Shown: piece after piece, positions 35,539 through 48,183 of the stretch | Layout: every line of letters begins with the position of its first letter | Numbering within the stretch: the first letter of the stretch is position 1 | NCBI GenBank assembly: GCA_019400425.1 | Contig: JAFREE010000020.1 | Span: 62,001 to 126,000, forward strand | Origin: Hymenochaete sp. R1 | Lineage: Eukaryota > Basidiomycota > Agaricomycetes > Hymenochaetales > Hymenochaetaceae | Length of the DNA: 64,000 nt | Direction: 5' to 3' | Notes under the pieces: model-generated | What the model saw: the letters and a program-made list of their open reading frames with translations, nothing else | Database searches by the model: none | What the model was told of the DNA's origin: nothing | Made by a program: the position numbers and the translations under genes

Positions 35539-38500
35539 CTAATCGTAGCTGAGCCCACCACCTCTGGACTGCGATAAATCTCGATCCATCCGTCTTGTAC
35601 TGGGTTGGTTCATTTGAGCTCCCCATTCTCCTGGACGAGATGGGAGCCCTGGCGGACGAGGGGGGAGTTGTGCTGACCTCATATTTCCGGGCCCGGGCCC
35701 TTGTGAACCAAACCCGCCGCCCATTAACTGAGGTGCGCCATTCCATGAGGCGGTTCTATTGAACGTTGGTACGGGAGGAATGGGGGGCGGCATCGTGCGA
35801 GAAATTTCAGCATTAGTATAAAGTGCACCAGGTATAGGAGGATTTCTTATGTTTGAGTTAAACGGTGGTACGTTGCGAGGTGGTATTCCTGGGCCATTGC
35901 GCCGATGAAGAGGAGGAGGGAGACCTCCCATATTATGTAGTTGGTTCATAAGAGGCCTGGGGGGATCACCAGGTGGTTGACGTTTACCACGCTGATCCAA
36001 CTCATGTGACGCTTCGTATATGGGAAGACTAGCGAAAAATAAGCAAAATCTATCAATCAACATAAAATTATAACAACGTACCTCCTTGGATCAGCTGGCA
36101 ATGGATCTGACCAGAAATACTCGTGATCCAAAGCATCTGAAGCGGTGATACGTTCTCGGGGATCTAAAATGAGTAGTTTGTCGAGGAGGGCAGACGTCTC
36201 TTTGCCAAGCCTTTGAAGAAGTATTACAAATAAAGGTTAGGCCGCTCGAAATAAGTACGGCTCACGATTCATAAACTTGTTTAATCCGACGTTCCATTGG
36301 TCGAAACCGAAGTTGTCCAGCACAGTTCGGAAGCTTATCGTAATCCGGCCAGCTTTGTTGATTGGGGGAGCCGCAGACTTGCCAAATCTTGTCAAGTTGG
36401 TCCATGTCTTCCGTACCAGGAAAAATGGGTCTTCGCATAAACATTTCGCCCAGGACGCAGCTTACGAACGATAAATTACTAGAAATATGCGCCTTTACGA
36501 GACTGCGTACCCAATACCCCAAATGTCAATTTCCCCTCCATAGTGACGAGCTCCAAGAAGGAGCTCGGGTGGACGATACCATCGCGTGACAACGCAATTA
36601 GTGTAACGCCGTTCACGCCCTTGCTTGGTACGGATGAGAGGATCAAATGTCCGTGCAAGGCCAAAATCGGCAATTTTGAGTGAGCCATTGTTGGAGATCA
36701 ACAAGTTCGCTGCCTTCATGTCCCGATGCACGATGTTGTTCTGTTTGCGGTAAGCTTTAGCATAATCATAAACGTGTCGACATACATGGTGCATGTACTC
36801 TGTTCCTTCCAGTAGTTGCTTCATATATAACTTAATCTGACTCGGCGTTAATTTGACTCTTTCATTTTCCAACAGGCCAGCTAAATCGTGATCCATGTAA
36901 GGAAACACCATGTAAACCGACATCGGAGAGTCCCTTCCACTACCTGCCGCACAATATCAGACAGTCCATTACAAAAAAAAAATCGGAGCTCACTTGGTAC
37001 CACAAACATGTCAAGTAGATTAACAATACATGGATGGTTAAGGGCCTTCAAGATCTTGATCTCTCGTAGAGCCGTCACAGGCATTCCTTCTTTTTCATTA
37101 TGCATAAGGATGCGCTTAAGTGCAACAACTACTTGTGTATGTTTGTTGATAGCCTTGTGGACTTCTCTGATGAGACATATTAGCCTCATCTTTACAATAG
37201 AATGTATTTGAATAAAATATCCGCACCCAAAAGTACCTTCTCCTAGCTTTGTCGTAACATCGTAGTCATCACGTTGGCCACAACCAATAAACATACGCTG
37301 ATAGGCTTGTTTTTCTTCTTCCCGGGTACGTTTGGCCGGGGCTCGCTTCTTCTTGGGAATAACACCTGCGTATACACTACTTTTAGTAGACGACCCCGGA
37401 GCAGGCGCAACTGAGGGGGGAGCAGGAGTAGACTTTGTTGTTGTCCCGAGTATCGAAGACGGGGAGTGATTATTTAAAGGAGCAGCCGGACGCTTCAATG
37501 CGAATGATACGGCTTCATGTGCCTGGAGTTCTTCAGATGTAGTCGCGAACCCTCGAATGTCGTCGGAAATCGGTGCTGGAGGTGGAGGGACAGATGGTGG
37601 AGGTGGAGTCATTGGTCTTTGGGGGAGCAGGATAGGTGAAAAGGGGACTGCATTGCGCATTTTTCGAGGCGGAGTTGCTTCCTGTGATATAGGAGATGCT
37701 GTATCCCCGTTGTTTGACGCATTTTGCCACGGATTGGGAGAAAGACGACGCTTCGGACTTCGTTCAGAGGCACGATCTCTTTCGATGACCGCGTCGAATG
37801 AGCGGTAGCCACGCCTGCCTTCATCATCGTCTGCATTTCTCTGATACTGGCCGCGGGGATCCCTTTCTCGGTCACGATAACGATCGCGACTGTACGGTGC
37901 GTCATGGTCTCTGCGAAAGTCAACATACGTAGAAAGATCTCGTCCACCTCGAGGAGAGGCAATAGTATAACTATGCGGTGTAGGCAGACGATGCTTGCGC
38001 GCCTTGTGATTGTCAGATTCTCTTTCTCGACTGCGGCTGCGGCTGCGACGCCCGCGAGGTGAACGAGAAGATGAGCGAGATTGTCGACTAACATAGACAG
38101 CATCATTCGGAGACCTTGGCCTGCCTGGCGAGCGTGGTGCATAGAAATTTAGATGAGACAGATGAACACTTTCCTGTTCTCTTTCATACTCCGCGTCCCT
38201 TCGATTCATCCATGTGTCGTCTCTTCCCCTTTTGCGATCCAAGTTGCCATTGTGCCGCGCTGTAGCTCGAGACGAGGGCTCATAATGATCACCTGAGTTT
38301 CTCCAACGACCATTGTTTAGTCCGACATCTCTGCGTCCAAGCCTGCTGGCTTCCGGGCCCTCACTTGAGTAGCTCGGTGCATCTCTTGCGAGGTAATCGT
38401 CGATCAGAGGTGGCCGATGACTTCGCTCGTGTTCAGAACGCCGCAGCTCTAGGTGTCGGTCCCAACCCATGCTCCCAGTCGCTAAAGTGCCACCGAAAGG

Positions 38501-38785
38501 CTCGTCGTTGCTAGAACTGGTACCAGGCTTCGCTTTGAACGGAAATGGAACCTTGAATTTCCCGACAATGCCAGAGCCATTGGGCAACGTAGTCGCAGTC
38601 CCGTCACAGTCGTCATCGACTTCGCCTTCTTCCGGAGAGGATGAGGCTTTGCGTTTTGGCGGCCGATGCCCACGTTCAGGTGTCCGAGGACGAGTTTTTG
38701 TCGACCATTCATCCATTGTCATGGGGGTCTGAACCTGATGGGATAAAGAGGGCCGACGCGACTCGGCTCTGCTCTGGTAAGTCAT
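35539..38785 (-). CDS. BUR1: BUR1/CDK9-type transcriptional cyclin-dependent kinase
   Basis: ATG at 38783-38785 ([12 protein letters not shown]). A long N-terminal region of about 500 residues is low complexity with RS/RD-rich stretches ([18 protein letters not shown]) and a proline run. The kinase follows: [79 protein letters not shown]. The [19 protein letters not shown] and RDMKAANLL strings are typical of Bur1/CDK9 rather than cell-cycle CDKs. A Pro/Gly-rich tail of about 170 residues ends the protein. Bur1 phosphorylates RNA polymerase II CTD and Spt5 to support elongation. RS-rich N-termini are more usual in CDK12/13, so this one combines both traits. Confidence 0.92.
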
Positions 38786-39361
38786 TGAGATCAAGCAGCT
38801 AGGTCACGTGAGTGATTTAGTACACGCATAAAAACTAACAGAGGAATAAAGAGCAGATTCTCCGTATCTTCATGATTACTTTCTTAGACGCGACGTGTGC
38901 ACATTGGCATACTTGGTGATCGCGAGCTCATAAACGAAGGAGAACCATGAACATTCTTGGTGACAGAAATACCAAAGAAGCAGGGTCGTCTCGATAGTTT
39001 GAGCGCGACAAGGTCTATTGAACATATTTAGTGCAATCAAAAGCAGGACAAAGGGGAGAAAGGCCGCAGGCTACAGAAGTGTTTTATCGCTACAAACTAA
39101 TCGAAGAAAAGGGTCGAAGTATAAAGAAACCAAAGATCCAATAAATGCTTAAACCTGACAAAAGTTTTTAACCCATCCGAAATGTTCGCTTCTGACCACA
39201 TACGGCATAAGAATAAAACTCAAGAAAAAAGGCAGTAATGGCCAAAATAGAAGATCACAGCGAAAAGGGATGCTCCAAAGAAAGAAGGACGGATATAATA
39301 TTTTCATGGCTTCGAAGTTGCGTCCATCAGAAGGTTCGAACAAGATTGCAAATAGGCGTAC
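38786..39361. other. Intergenic, BUR1 promoter
   Basis: About 575 bp between two minus-strand genes, with no supported coding. Confidence 0.45.
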
Positions 39362-41165
39362 TTACTGATTGAAATGGAAGAAGTCTGGTGAGTGAAGTAC
39401 TTCATTCACTTGTGGGAGCGTATCGTCTGTAATGAAAAAGTCACTCTTGTTTTGAGCGAGTGAATGATGGTTCCAGTGATCGTCAGTCACGGAAAAGTCG
39501 GCGAAGTCAACACGCGTATCATGGATTCTTGGATCTGTCGTCAGGGTAGAGGGACGACTGTTGAAGCAAGGCACGTTCTCATCGCAATTGGTTCCCGACA
39601 TTGACTCCATGGGTCGCTCTAGTATACCTATTGCATTCATTTCCTCTGGAGCCTCGATCTTGAGCCCTCGGTCGTTTGTCGAGCATTCTTGAGTGGGTTC
39701 CATCTGTGCTTCGCTTTTGGAAATAACTCCGATATAGTCCAAGGGAACGCGATCATCCCAGAAGGTCTCCACATCCTGGATACGAGTGTCCTCAGTTTCA
39801 ATAGGGGACCCTATTTCACCCTCATAAGAAAATGAAAGAGGAGGTAGGAGCTGCGTTGCAGTTGACGACGCCATTGGAATGGAGAGCGAGAAACTTGATG
39901 CCGGGAACTCCGAGTGTAGGTGTTCAGGCCGCTCTACACGAGTATCAAAGCAATTGCTATGAACCCCACCGAAATTCACTGGTTCGCCATTCGTCATCGG
40001 GGCTCTGCGCTTCTGGCCCCTTGAAGGCAACGGAACGGGAAATGCGACAGGCAGACCAATAGTACTGTGCCTACGTTGTAACGAGCCTTTCATTTGGGCG
40101 TTGGAGCGCCTCTCTCGACTACTCAAACTGTTTGATAACGCGCATCAACACCAGGCCACTGTATTCAGAGCACGCAAACTCACTCTGTGTTACTTCTAAT
40201 GCGGCGCGCCGTCATAGGAGATTGACGGCGCCGGCTCAAAACAGGAGAACGATGTAGACTGGGGTTGGCAGTGTCGCGCTCTTCGTCCGAAGAAGTATCT
40301 TCGCGTATAGGCTTTTTGGCGTCCGGTGCGTAGAGGCAACTAAGTCCCCTAGCAGTACACCTCGTACAAGCAGGCCGTGTTCCACTACACTAAGTAGGAA
40401 AATGTGAGCTTTGATCCGTTCGGTGAAAATAGACAGTCTTCCACCTTTGCCTTGCGCTCCCGACACTTTTCGCACGCTTGTCCTGTTCTTTGGTACTTGA
40501 GGGGAATCGGCGAGCGCAAGAAGACACATTTCCCATCTGGGCCAGGAAGGGTGCAGTCTGACTTCCTATAGCCATAGTAGGAAGAACCCCAAGCAATATC
40601 ATATGGAATGAGGTTCCAGGCGTCCTCCGCATCAATCTCCTCATCCGATTCAGAGAAATCTTCTGACTGAGACTGAGGACCCGAAAGAACAACCGGAGGA
40701 GGAAATGGCACGAACGCTCCACTAACAGAGGGGAAAGTTATACTGTCGTTGGGGCTCGAAGGGGATTTGCGACTTGAATGTGAAATATAAGGAAGACAGA
40801 GCGGTGAAAGGTGTTGATTTGGACTGCGTTCGTTCCAATTTGGTCCTGGTGACTCAAAGAGGTTCTCTCGCATATGAAAAGAGCCTTCCAGTACGTTGAA
40901 CGGAGAACGAGTGGAATCCAAGGAAGGAGTGTACGAAGGCTGGGAATCGACGCAATCCGTACTGATAGGCCAGAGAGATGGCTTTGCTATGGGGACCGCG
41001 CTTGGTGAAAGTGATTCACCTTCGTATTGCTACTATCAGAAAGATCACTTAAATGAGCAATAACATTTGCATACCTTCTCCTGGAAGTACTCTCAAGTCT
41101 TCGAAGGAAGGAATTGGCGGGATGAAAGGCATCGAGCCTGTCGTCCTTTGATAGCTTGTATGCAT
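39362..41165 (-). CDS. Zn2Cys6 (fungal-type) transcription factor
   Basis: The start is ATG at 41163-41165 (HTSYQRTTGSMPFIPPIPS). An intron then leads into GESLSPSAVPIAKPS. The binuclear cluster ACEKCRERKAKC-SGTRPACTRCTARGLSC is complete with six cysteines (C-x2-C-x6-C-x6-C-x2-C-x6-C) and is split by an intron just before its third cysteine. A basic linker (HRSPVLSRRRQSP) follows, and the last exon (39362 to about 40126) carries a Ser/Glu-rich region likely to serve in activation. The cluster sits mid-protein, around residue 200, not at the N-terminus as in Gal4, and I see no fungal_trans middle-homology domain. Target genes are unknown. Confidence 0.85.
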
Positions 41166-42849
41166 AGCAGTGAAAGTGAAAAAAAACAGTCAAAATTGAC
41201 GCAGAAATAAAGGATGACAAAGCTTCAAATCAGTGGTGAACGACGAACGGGTCTTAAAAAAGGTGTGAAGGAGGACAAAAAAAATAAGAACGAGAAGAAA
41301 GCGGGGAACGGAAATCAGAAGACTGATATCTCCTCGTCCTTTAATCTTCCTCCGCCATTTATATATCCAATCCAGGCCCACGGACCCAAAGTATGGTTCG
41401 AAAGAGTCGCTTCATAATCAATTTACGCCCTAGAACTGTTCTGTTGCGTGGAAACAAACAAGTTACATCAAAGAAATTCTCTGATGAATTTCTGTTGCTG
41501 TTGCCGACGAGCGTGGCATCCCACTGCCCGAGCCATTATTTTAACTCTGGTTTCGACCCTATCGAGGCTTCGACATCGCCGGCCATTGATGACGATGTAT
41601 TCACGCTCGTCGCTGCCCAGAGCCGCGTTTCCCGCCTTCGCAGGATATGATCGGATGAACACGCATTCAACCAGACTTTACGTACAAAGCTCCTCACTCC
41701 CACCGAATGAAACCAAGACCAGCGCCGAGTAAGAATTATCTCAACCCCAATAGAGACTCCGAGAAGGGGTACGAAGGGTAAAGGGAGGGTAGTAGGAGGG
41801 CGGATGAAGCTGAGGAGGGACACGAGGCCTTTGGGAAGTCAGCGGATGGCCGAAGTCGGATTACCATGCTGTGTTAACAACTCTAAGTAAACAGGATTTA
41901 ACATTGGTACCGAGATGAAAGCAGCCAATCATACTCACTGCGACCCAGTAATCTATATGAACGGAACACGGGATCAGAACCTTCCTCGTCACTCCCACGC
42001 GAATAATGATCGACGGATCCGGTTTCAGGGAACAAAAACCTCAGTATGGACACTGCAGAGGCACAGTCATAATGAACTCACGAAGCCGTTTTCACGAACT
42101 GTTGCTCTTCTATCGTAAGTCCGTGGACGTGGGGCAGATCACGGTCCAGCTACTTGAGTGTCATAAACACATTGCTGGCAAGAGTTTCGATGCACCATTG
42201 AATATGGTCTGCAGGAGTTTGTGCAATTGTGACCACTTACGAGGAACTGGAAGACCGTATTGTCAGGAGTGGTATTCCTTGACGCGATCATACAGATGTG
42301 AAATAAAAGCTACAAATCGAAAAAATTGCGTTGTCTTGGAAGGCATAGCCATATCAGCGCTACCTTCCATAAATCTGTAGTGAGAGTTACAATTATAAAA
42401 TGTCCTTTATCTAGGAGAAAAAAAAACAATTTCTCCTCGTAGCCACCAGTTAACGGCAGCTCAAATCGAATAAGAAGACGAACCTTGGAGCTGAGAAGTA
42501 TCTGGTCCAAGAACGGATTCCTCAGGTGTTATGATTATACCCTGTTCATTCGGCCTGCCCATGGGATACAAGGTTGCCGCTCCTTCCTAATATATATTAA
42601 TAGGAAAGAAGTCAGCTGTTGCATGTTCTGGGTGAAGTATCTCATCGTTGAATTTTCATTTTGCTAACTTCCGTAAAGGAGTAGGCCGCGACTTACCGTT
42701 GCTCCAAGTGTGGCCAATCCAATCCATTACGAAGCTCCATATCCTTTCATCCCTACTTCTTCCCTTCCACGGATCGGTCGATGGCGTCGGGAAGGTTTCA
42801 AACAAAGCACGAATAGGATGTCACCGGTAGGGTGTGGTCGCCAAAAAGG
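41166..42849. other. 1.7 kb without a supported gene
   Basis: Overlapping 60-125 codon frames occur on both strands (for example 41393-41650 plus and 42006-42380 plus), but none shows conserved motifs or a consistent exon chain. It may hold an unrecognised fast-evolving gene. Confidence 0.35.
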
Positions 42850-43507
42850 TCAGGAGACTGGGCTCCATCGGAAGAAGTAGTTGATCTCCATTAAATTGTG
42901 TTCAACTATACGGATGAAATAGTCTGTAAGAAAGCAGATAGACGATCTGACTATGAAGGCACTGACCATCTCCGACGATAGAAAAACATTTCATCCGCCC
43001 AGTTCGAAAGTTCTGCACCTCCATGGGTTCTAATTCCATGTAAAATAGGGAAGATTCTGTACAATGAATCTGCTGCCAAAAACACGGGATTGAACAGCTC
43101 GCCGGAGGTAGATGAGCAAAGAACCCCACAATGATGAGAATACTCACCCTCTTTCATTCCGAACCGCCGGGTCAATTCATGCCCTTGAGCCCCGCCCTTC
43201 CCAACCTCGTCCGAATCTCTCTATCCAAGGTTGACACGTAAGACCGGAGAAATTCGATCAAAGGATGATTTTATTACCAAAGCTACATACCTACTGAAAC
43301 CACGTGCTCGACGCTGCTCGGACTGAAGCGAAGGCCGCCCAAATCGCTTTGAGAAAGGTTCCTAGAGGAAGCAAGAGACAAAGGAAAAGTTTTCATTGCC
43401 TCGTGGCGAGCGCGGAATGTCTCCTCCGGAGACTTCTTGTCAAAGTTCAATGGCGAAGACGGAGACCTCCGCCGGACTGCTACCTGCTGGTTCCAAAATG
43501 TCTCCAC
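42850..43507 (-). CDS. Uncharacterised gene, 3' part resolved
   Basis: Four exons chain in one frame: a 5' exon open through at least 43507 and ending at 43295, then 43148-43220, 42967-43056 and 42850-42923, with phase-consistent GT-AG borders and a TGA at 42850-42852. The readable product has about 150 residues, with basic RRRSPSSPLNFDKKSPEE early and RRFGMKEGESSLFYMELE later. The frame continues upstream of 43507 without an ATG, so the true start lies further 5', possibly in the exon-like block at 44320-44466. I recognise no family. Confidence 0.45.
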
Positions 43508-44617
43508 CCGAAGGAAAGTCTTTGCAGAGATACATATAACCTTTTCCCATGTAGAGAAGCAAGAGCTTCGCGAAGAGTTTCATGGGAATAGTAGTGTTGA
43601 ATTAAGTCAATGGATGGAAGCTTTCGTGAAGTGGGGATCCAATCCATTACTGGGTTTGCGAATAGAAATGAACATCACGTATTGGAACACGACGGCGCTC
43701 CATCTACCCAGAACCCTAAGTGCCTGTCTGGCGGAGTTATTAACATGTTGCTTGGTCAACATAGCCTGGTTGCATGTAATCGAGCATCTGTAAGAAAACG
43801 CTGCGACAGAGGAAGCCACGGTCGACACAGCGACTGAGGTACAATCACCTTGACAGCATTAATCGCCCGTTCGAGTTCGATCCACTTGGATCGTCTCATT
43901 GTCCAGATGTTGATCCATGCATGACCTTGCGGCCGACTCCGGGTACGAGAATCACAACGGCATCTTCGTAAGGAAGGTTTGAGACCTAGGTCAATACCAG
44001 CAAGACGGAATTCTAGTGAGTGGCCCATCCTCGGATCCATTCGTAGGTCCAAAGACCTTCTCGAGCTAGAACACACCGGATCCAATTCGACGAAAGCTAA
44101 TCTACTTATTCCCGCACCTTAGCATCCGGTCACTGCACACAAACTTTCCTGTTCTGTGACTCCTATCAACTCTGTCGCCTCAGTGACCTCATGATCAGCG
44201 GCCTGGCAAAGGCCGCTCAATCAAAATTCAATTGCGCTTGAGCTACAAATTTACGAACGTAAGTACCGCGAAGAATTTCCGGGGTTGAAGGCATCTTTTT
44301 TAATACAGAAACTCACCCCACGTGGCCCGACATGCCCAAGGGCAGTAGTGATATCGGTTGTAAAGCTTAAGATGCTGGGATCTTCGGACTCATTTTGTGC
44401 CGAGATAAATCGCCTTGAAGGGTTGGTCGAATCTGCATAAGCGTGGAAGATGAAAAATGACTGCATTTTCTAGAGTTTTGATACATAATAGTGGCACAAG
44501 AAAGCTGAAATCTGCGCAAATAAAGGTCGTATATTGATCCATTGCAGCAACCGTGCGTACGTTTTCAGAAGATAATCGTCGAGAACTCCCGCCATAGGGC
44601 TACGTAGCAGCGCCGAA
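43508..44617. other. Possible 5' exons of the uncharacterised minus-strand gene
   Basis: At 44466 an ATG opens QSFFIFHAYADSTNPSRRF and runs to a good GTGAGT donor near 44317. Other minus-strand blocks (about 44180-44210, 44010-44060 and 43850-44000) look coding, but I could not join them in phase. This may be the front of the gene ending at 42850 or a separate small gene. Confidence 0.25.
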
Positions 44618-45294
44618 TCATGTAGAAGGGTCGTGAAGTACAGCTAGGAGATATCGTTCATCTGCAACCGAAGATAACTTTGCTTGTCAAAGAACGAGAA
44701 ATGCGGTCTATCGGGGCGGAAACGTACCAGGAGAGATCATGAGCTCGTGTCGCTTTGTCCGTATGCGCATAAACCGAACTTCATCCTACGAAAGTAAGAC
44801 ATAAGCATTGAGTACATGCTTCGGTGTCAGAATAGAACAAGGTCTCAACGGAGACCAATGCGTAATAGGAGTTGGACGGAAGGCTGGAGATGTCTGTCGT
44901 GCGGAGGCAATGTGTAGAGATGAGCAACACGCACAGGTTCACTGCCCTCAGCTGTAACGTCTTCCAAGCCACTCCTGACCGCTTCAATGATCTTTCCAAC
45001 AGCACCGGCATACTTCTTTCCCTGTTCTCCTTCGAAAACTACACCTGAGTGTCGGATGATCTTCACGGGCGTGGTGCGCGACAACAGTAGATAACCCAAC
45101 ACGGTACGATGCGCTGAAAGCATAGATAGAGTCTGTTCAAGCTCCGGGGGTGTTGCTAAGGCTGTAGATGTTGCATTTGCAGTATTTGTCTGGGTTGCGA
45201 TCGTTGCAGTTGTTGGTTCCGACTCGTAGGTAGACTTTGAAGATGTCGAAGAAGATAAAGGGAAATTCGATGACGTCGATGGCAGCGTTGCCAT
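44618..45294 (-). CDS. Roadblock/LC7 dynein light chain
   Basis: Three exons (44935-45294, 44728-44785, 44618-44661) give 153 residues. After a Ser/Thr-rich leader of about 50 residues the roadblock fold begins: ELEQTLSMLSAHRTVLGYLL, then VKIIRHSGVVFEG, KYAGAVGKIIEAV, DEVRFMRIRTKRHELMISP and DERYLLAVLHDP. This is the full-length LC7 domain of DYNLRB1-type chains, which dimerise and bind the dynein intermediate chain to support cargo transport along microtubules. The first intron (149 nt) is longer than its neighbours. A start at 45399 would only lengthen the unconserved leader. Confidence 0.85.
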
Positions 45295-45792
45295 TGCATT
45301 TACTTGAATATATCGTGAGTATGTGTCGGGCGTTGTCAAGGAATGGTTAATGTACCATAAAGTTTGGGAAGTAGCTATCAACTTGAACGACGACTTCAAG
45401 CTGGTAGCTGGTTTGAATCATGTGCCGAGTCGTCGCGTCGCGCGTTTCAAGTGACACTGTGGGTCCAATCCATCCCCTTTGGAAGGCGCAGTATTACACA
45501 AAATACGTGCATTTTACACTTCCAGAGTAAAGCAAGTTTAAATTAAGGTCAAAACTGATTCGCAAGGTATAACTTATCGCTGTAGAGCACGCACAAAAGG
45601 GGAGCCGGAACATCATAACTACTTGAACCCAAGGTAAGAAGAACTTTGAACCACTTTCATTGTCGAGTGCAGAGCATATCTCGATTAAACAAGATATGCA
45701 TGATATGATACATGTGGATTTGATTGTGCATGTAGAACATTCTAGGCTGAAAGAAAAAGAAGACAAGAGATGTCGAATTCATGCAGAAAACA
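45295..45792. other. Intergenic, no gene
   Basis: About 500 bp between the roadblock start and the ATG14 3' end. Confidence 0.45.
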
Positions 45793-47276
45793 TCAGCTCC
45801 CCTCATCCACAACCTCCCAACCATCCTCTTCTTCCATTATCAAATCTTTAGTCCGCGCCACTGCACTCTTCCCATGTCTTCCCGCTCCCCCAGCACTAGT
45901 AGAAGGGCCCACCGCTGCACCACCACTTGTACCTATCGCAATCGCCTGTGCCTGCAAAAGTTGTCTAAAGTCTAAGGAGCTGGCGGGCGGAGTCAAAAGG
46001 GGCCTCGTGTCATGACTCCTTTGACCTAGATCTGCGGAGCAGCACACAGCCCACAGCGTGGAAAGAAGCGCCCCAGAGGCGGCAGATGAGAGGGAGACAT
46101 CTACACCTTGAGTTTGAGCAAGATACGCGACATTATAAGAGACCATGGCGAGAGCGGTTGAAAAGGAGGCAGTGGCCTGTCCTGGGGATAGTATGGAAGA
46201 CGAGAGAGAATCTCTGCGGGAGTGGCGTGATGATATTGTATCGATAAGCTTGGGCGGGTATGGTGAGGACAAGTCAGGGCGAGGAGAACCACTTGGTGAG
46301 GGCGGACCTGAGCCCGGAGGTGAGCAGTATCTTGCTGATGCGTTATCGGCGGATTGTGGTAAATGTAGTGGACAGCGAACAGTCCAGCGGGCCCAGCCTC
46401 CACGATCCTCGCCTCGAGACGCCCAAATTTCTGGAATGCCCACTCCTAGTTTCCTGCCACTCCAACCCACTTCAAAGGGTAGGCGTATGCCAAGGTAGAA
46501 GCTAAGGAGACTTATGAAGTGCAGCGTAAATGTTAATGCGGCATTCGCATGGGCGGGGGTAACACGTCTCATATCGCCCGGAACAGGAAGAACAAGGCCA
46601 CCGATAGACCATGAACCCCTAGTCGCGGCTCGCACGCCCGCGGCTGGGCGACCTCCCACTTCTACAATCGCAAACACATCAACAAGCTCCTGAACAAGGC
46701 CTTGGCGTGCTCGAGCAAGCGAATCTTGAAGATTATGCAACTTTGACGCGAGTTCGGCGATGCGTTCGTTGGTTTGGTCTTCAGTTCGGGAAGCACGCGT
46801 AGGGCTTTGGGGTCGACGACGTGGTGGTCCACCCGGCGGGGTCGGAGTAGGTGTTCGGGGAGGGGACACTGATATTCCAGCGTACAGTCGATAAGCTTCT
46901 TCGAGCAATTGTCTACGGTTCCCGAGGGTTGACCGCCGTGCAGCTATCCGCTCGCGAGCGGCGTCATTCTCCTCCCGCAGCTGACGCGTATGCACCTGAA
47001 TGTCATCGAGCCTGGAACGCAAGTCAGATACGTCTGCACGTCTTCTCCTTGCAGCGTTGAGAGGATTGAGAGCTGTAGAAGCTTTGGCAACGAGGAGGTC
47101 GCGTTCACTTGCTATACGCGTGAGGATCGCTTTGTGTTCTCGTAGTCTATCATGGGCATAACTTCAGGGACTTCGAGCAAAGAACATTAATGAATTCTAA
47201 CGTACTCTTTGCTGATACAGGGCGAGCACCAAAAATCTTTGCGAGTTTGTTCACAGTTGGTGCACTCCATCGGCAT
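45793..47276 (-). CDS. ATG14: Atg14-like subunit of the autophagy PI3-kinase complex
   Basis: Two exons (47206-47276, 45793-47146) give 474 residues. The N-terminus MPMECTNCEQTRKDFWCSPC carries the paired CxxC motifs that mark Atg14/Barkor. A coiled coil of about 150 residues follows (LREHKAILTRIASERDLLVA, REENDAARERIAAR), broken by a proline-rich loop. The C-terminal half has GSWSIGGLVLPVP, NAALTFTLHFISLLSFYLGI and the closing DGWEVVDEG. Atg14 directs Vps34/Vps15/Atg6 to the pre-autophagosomal membrane. The close relative Vps38/UVRAG is the alternative; the CxxC pairs favour Atg14. Confidence 0.75.
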
Positions 47277-47384
47277 GCTATGGCGTACTCATCGTGGATG
47301 TCAAGTAAGAAAAGACGGTAGCGCCGAGCGCCTCATCAAGTTCGTGACAGATTCTGAGATGACCATATTCGGACTTTTACTGTG
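47277..47384. promoter_or_regulatory. Short divergent promoter, ATG14 and NAA38
   Basis: 108 bp separate the two start codons, so the core promoters must overlap. No TATA box is evident. Confidence 0.45.
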
Positions 47385-47778
47385 ATGGTCATGTTTCTCC
47401 CGCAGACGCCTCCTCTTGACTCGCCTCCCACCTCGCTCACACCGATTTCATCACCCCCGATATCTCCAGGGCTCTCGACTGAGACACCCAGACCACGAAT
47501 GGAGGCACTGAAGGGCCTCTTAGATCGAATGCTGCGGATTCATTGCTCCGACGGGCGCGCCTTCATCGGCACATTTGTTTGCGTCGACAAGCAACTCAAC
47601 ATCATTCTATCTAACACCGATGAATACCGAATCGGCGCTGATTCTGAGGGACGATACGTGACTATGGTTATGGTACCTTGGCGACTTGTGGTAAGCGTTG
47701 CAGTCCATGAAGACCGTAAGTTCTCGTAAGTTTACTGACTCTGAAACGCATCTGACGTCGTTGCTAGAGTATGCCTGA
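47385..47778 (+). CDS. NAA38: LSM-domain NatC auxiliary subunit NAA38
   Basis: Two exons (47385-47715 and a terminal 11-nt coding exon 47768-47778) give 113 residues. A Pro/Ser-rich leader precedes an Sm fold: LKGLLDRMLRIHCSDGRAF, IGTFVCVDKQLNIILSNTDE and YVTMVMVPWRLVVSVAVHED. The divergent Sm1/Sm2 motifs and short tail match LSMD1/NAA38 (yeast Mak31), the LSM-like subunit of the NatC N-terminal acetyltransferase. The first in-frame ATG is used; the second (47391) would remove two residues. Confidence 0.8.
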
Positions 47779-48183
47779 TGAGTACGGCACGTTCGGAACT
47801 GAAGCAGTCAGTACCACAAGTTTTATCGCATGCAACACGGGACTGCATGAAACCTGCAGTCGTAGATTGAGTAGACCGAAACCGGGTCAACTTTCGATTG
47901 TCTTAATGACCTATCAAGTACATCTTCCCTTACAAAACGACTGCTCGTGTTCAGTGGACATCTCTTTGTTGTTCATGGCTTCGTAATTTTGTGAATTACG
48001 CAGAGATTTCGGAATGGAGTCTGCGGCATATCATAATGCTAGACTGCTGGCATCTCATCGGGGAACTGCTCAGTCTACTACCGTCTTCTAAGTTGTATCA
48101 CGCCCATTTGTGTCTATGAAGAAAATTGGCAATTTCATCGGTCTCAAGTATTCATGCAATAGAACGGTCCGAATGCCGTCATT
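47779..48183. other. Convergent intergenic, no gene
   Basis: About 400 bp between the NAA38 and MRPL16 3' ends. Confidence 0.5.

Noticed and set aside
36745..36800. Apparent in-frame insertion in the BUR1 kinase between YMHH and NNIVHRDM
   Set aside because: It begins GTATGT and ends CAG, so it is an ordinary in-frame intron, not an inserted peptide.
44195..44220. GC-rich 7-bp hairpin resembling an intrinsic terminator
   Set aside because: Terminators of that type are prokaryotic, no T-run follows, and a 7-bp inverted repeat is expected by chance in 64 kb.
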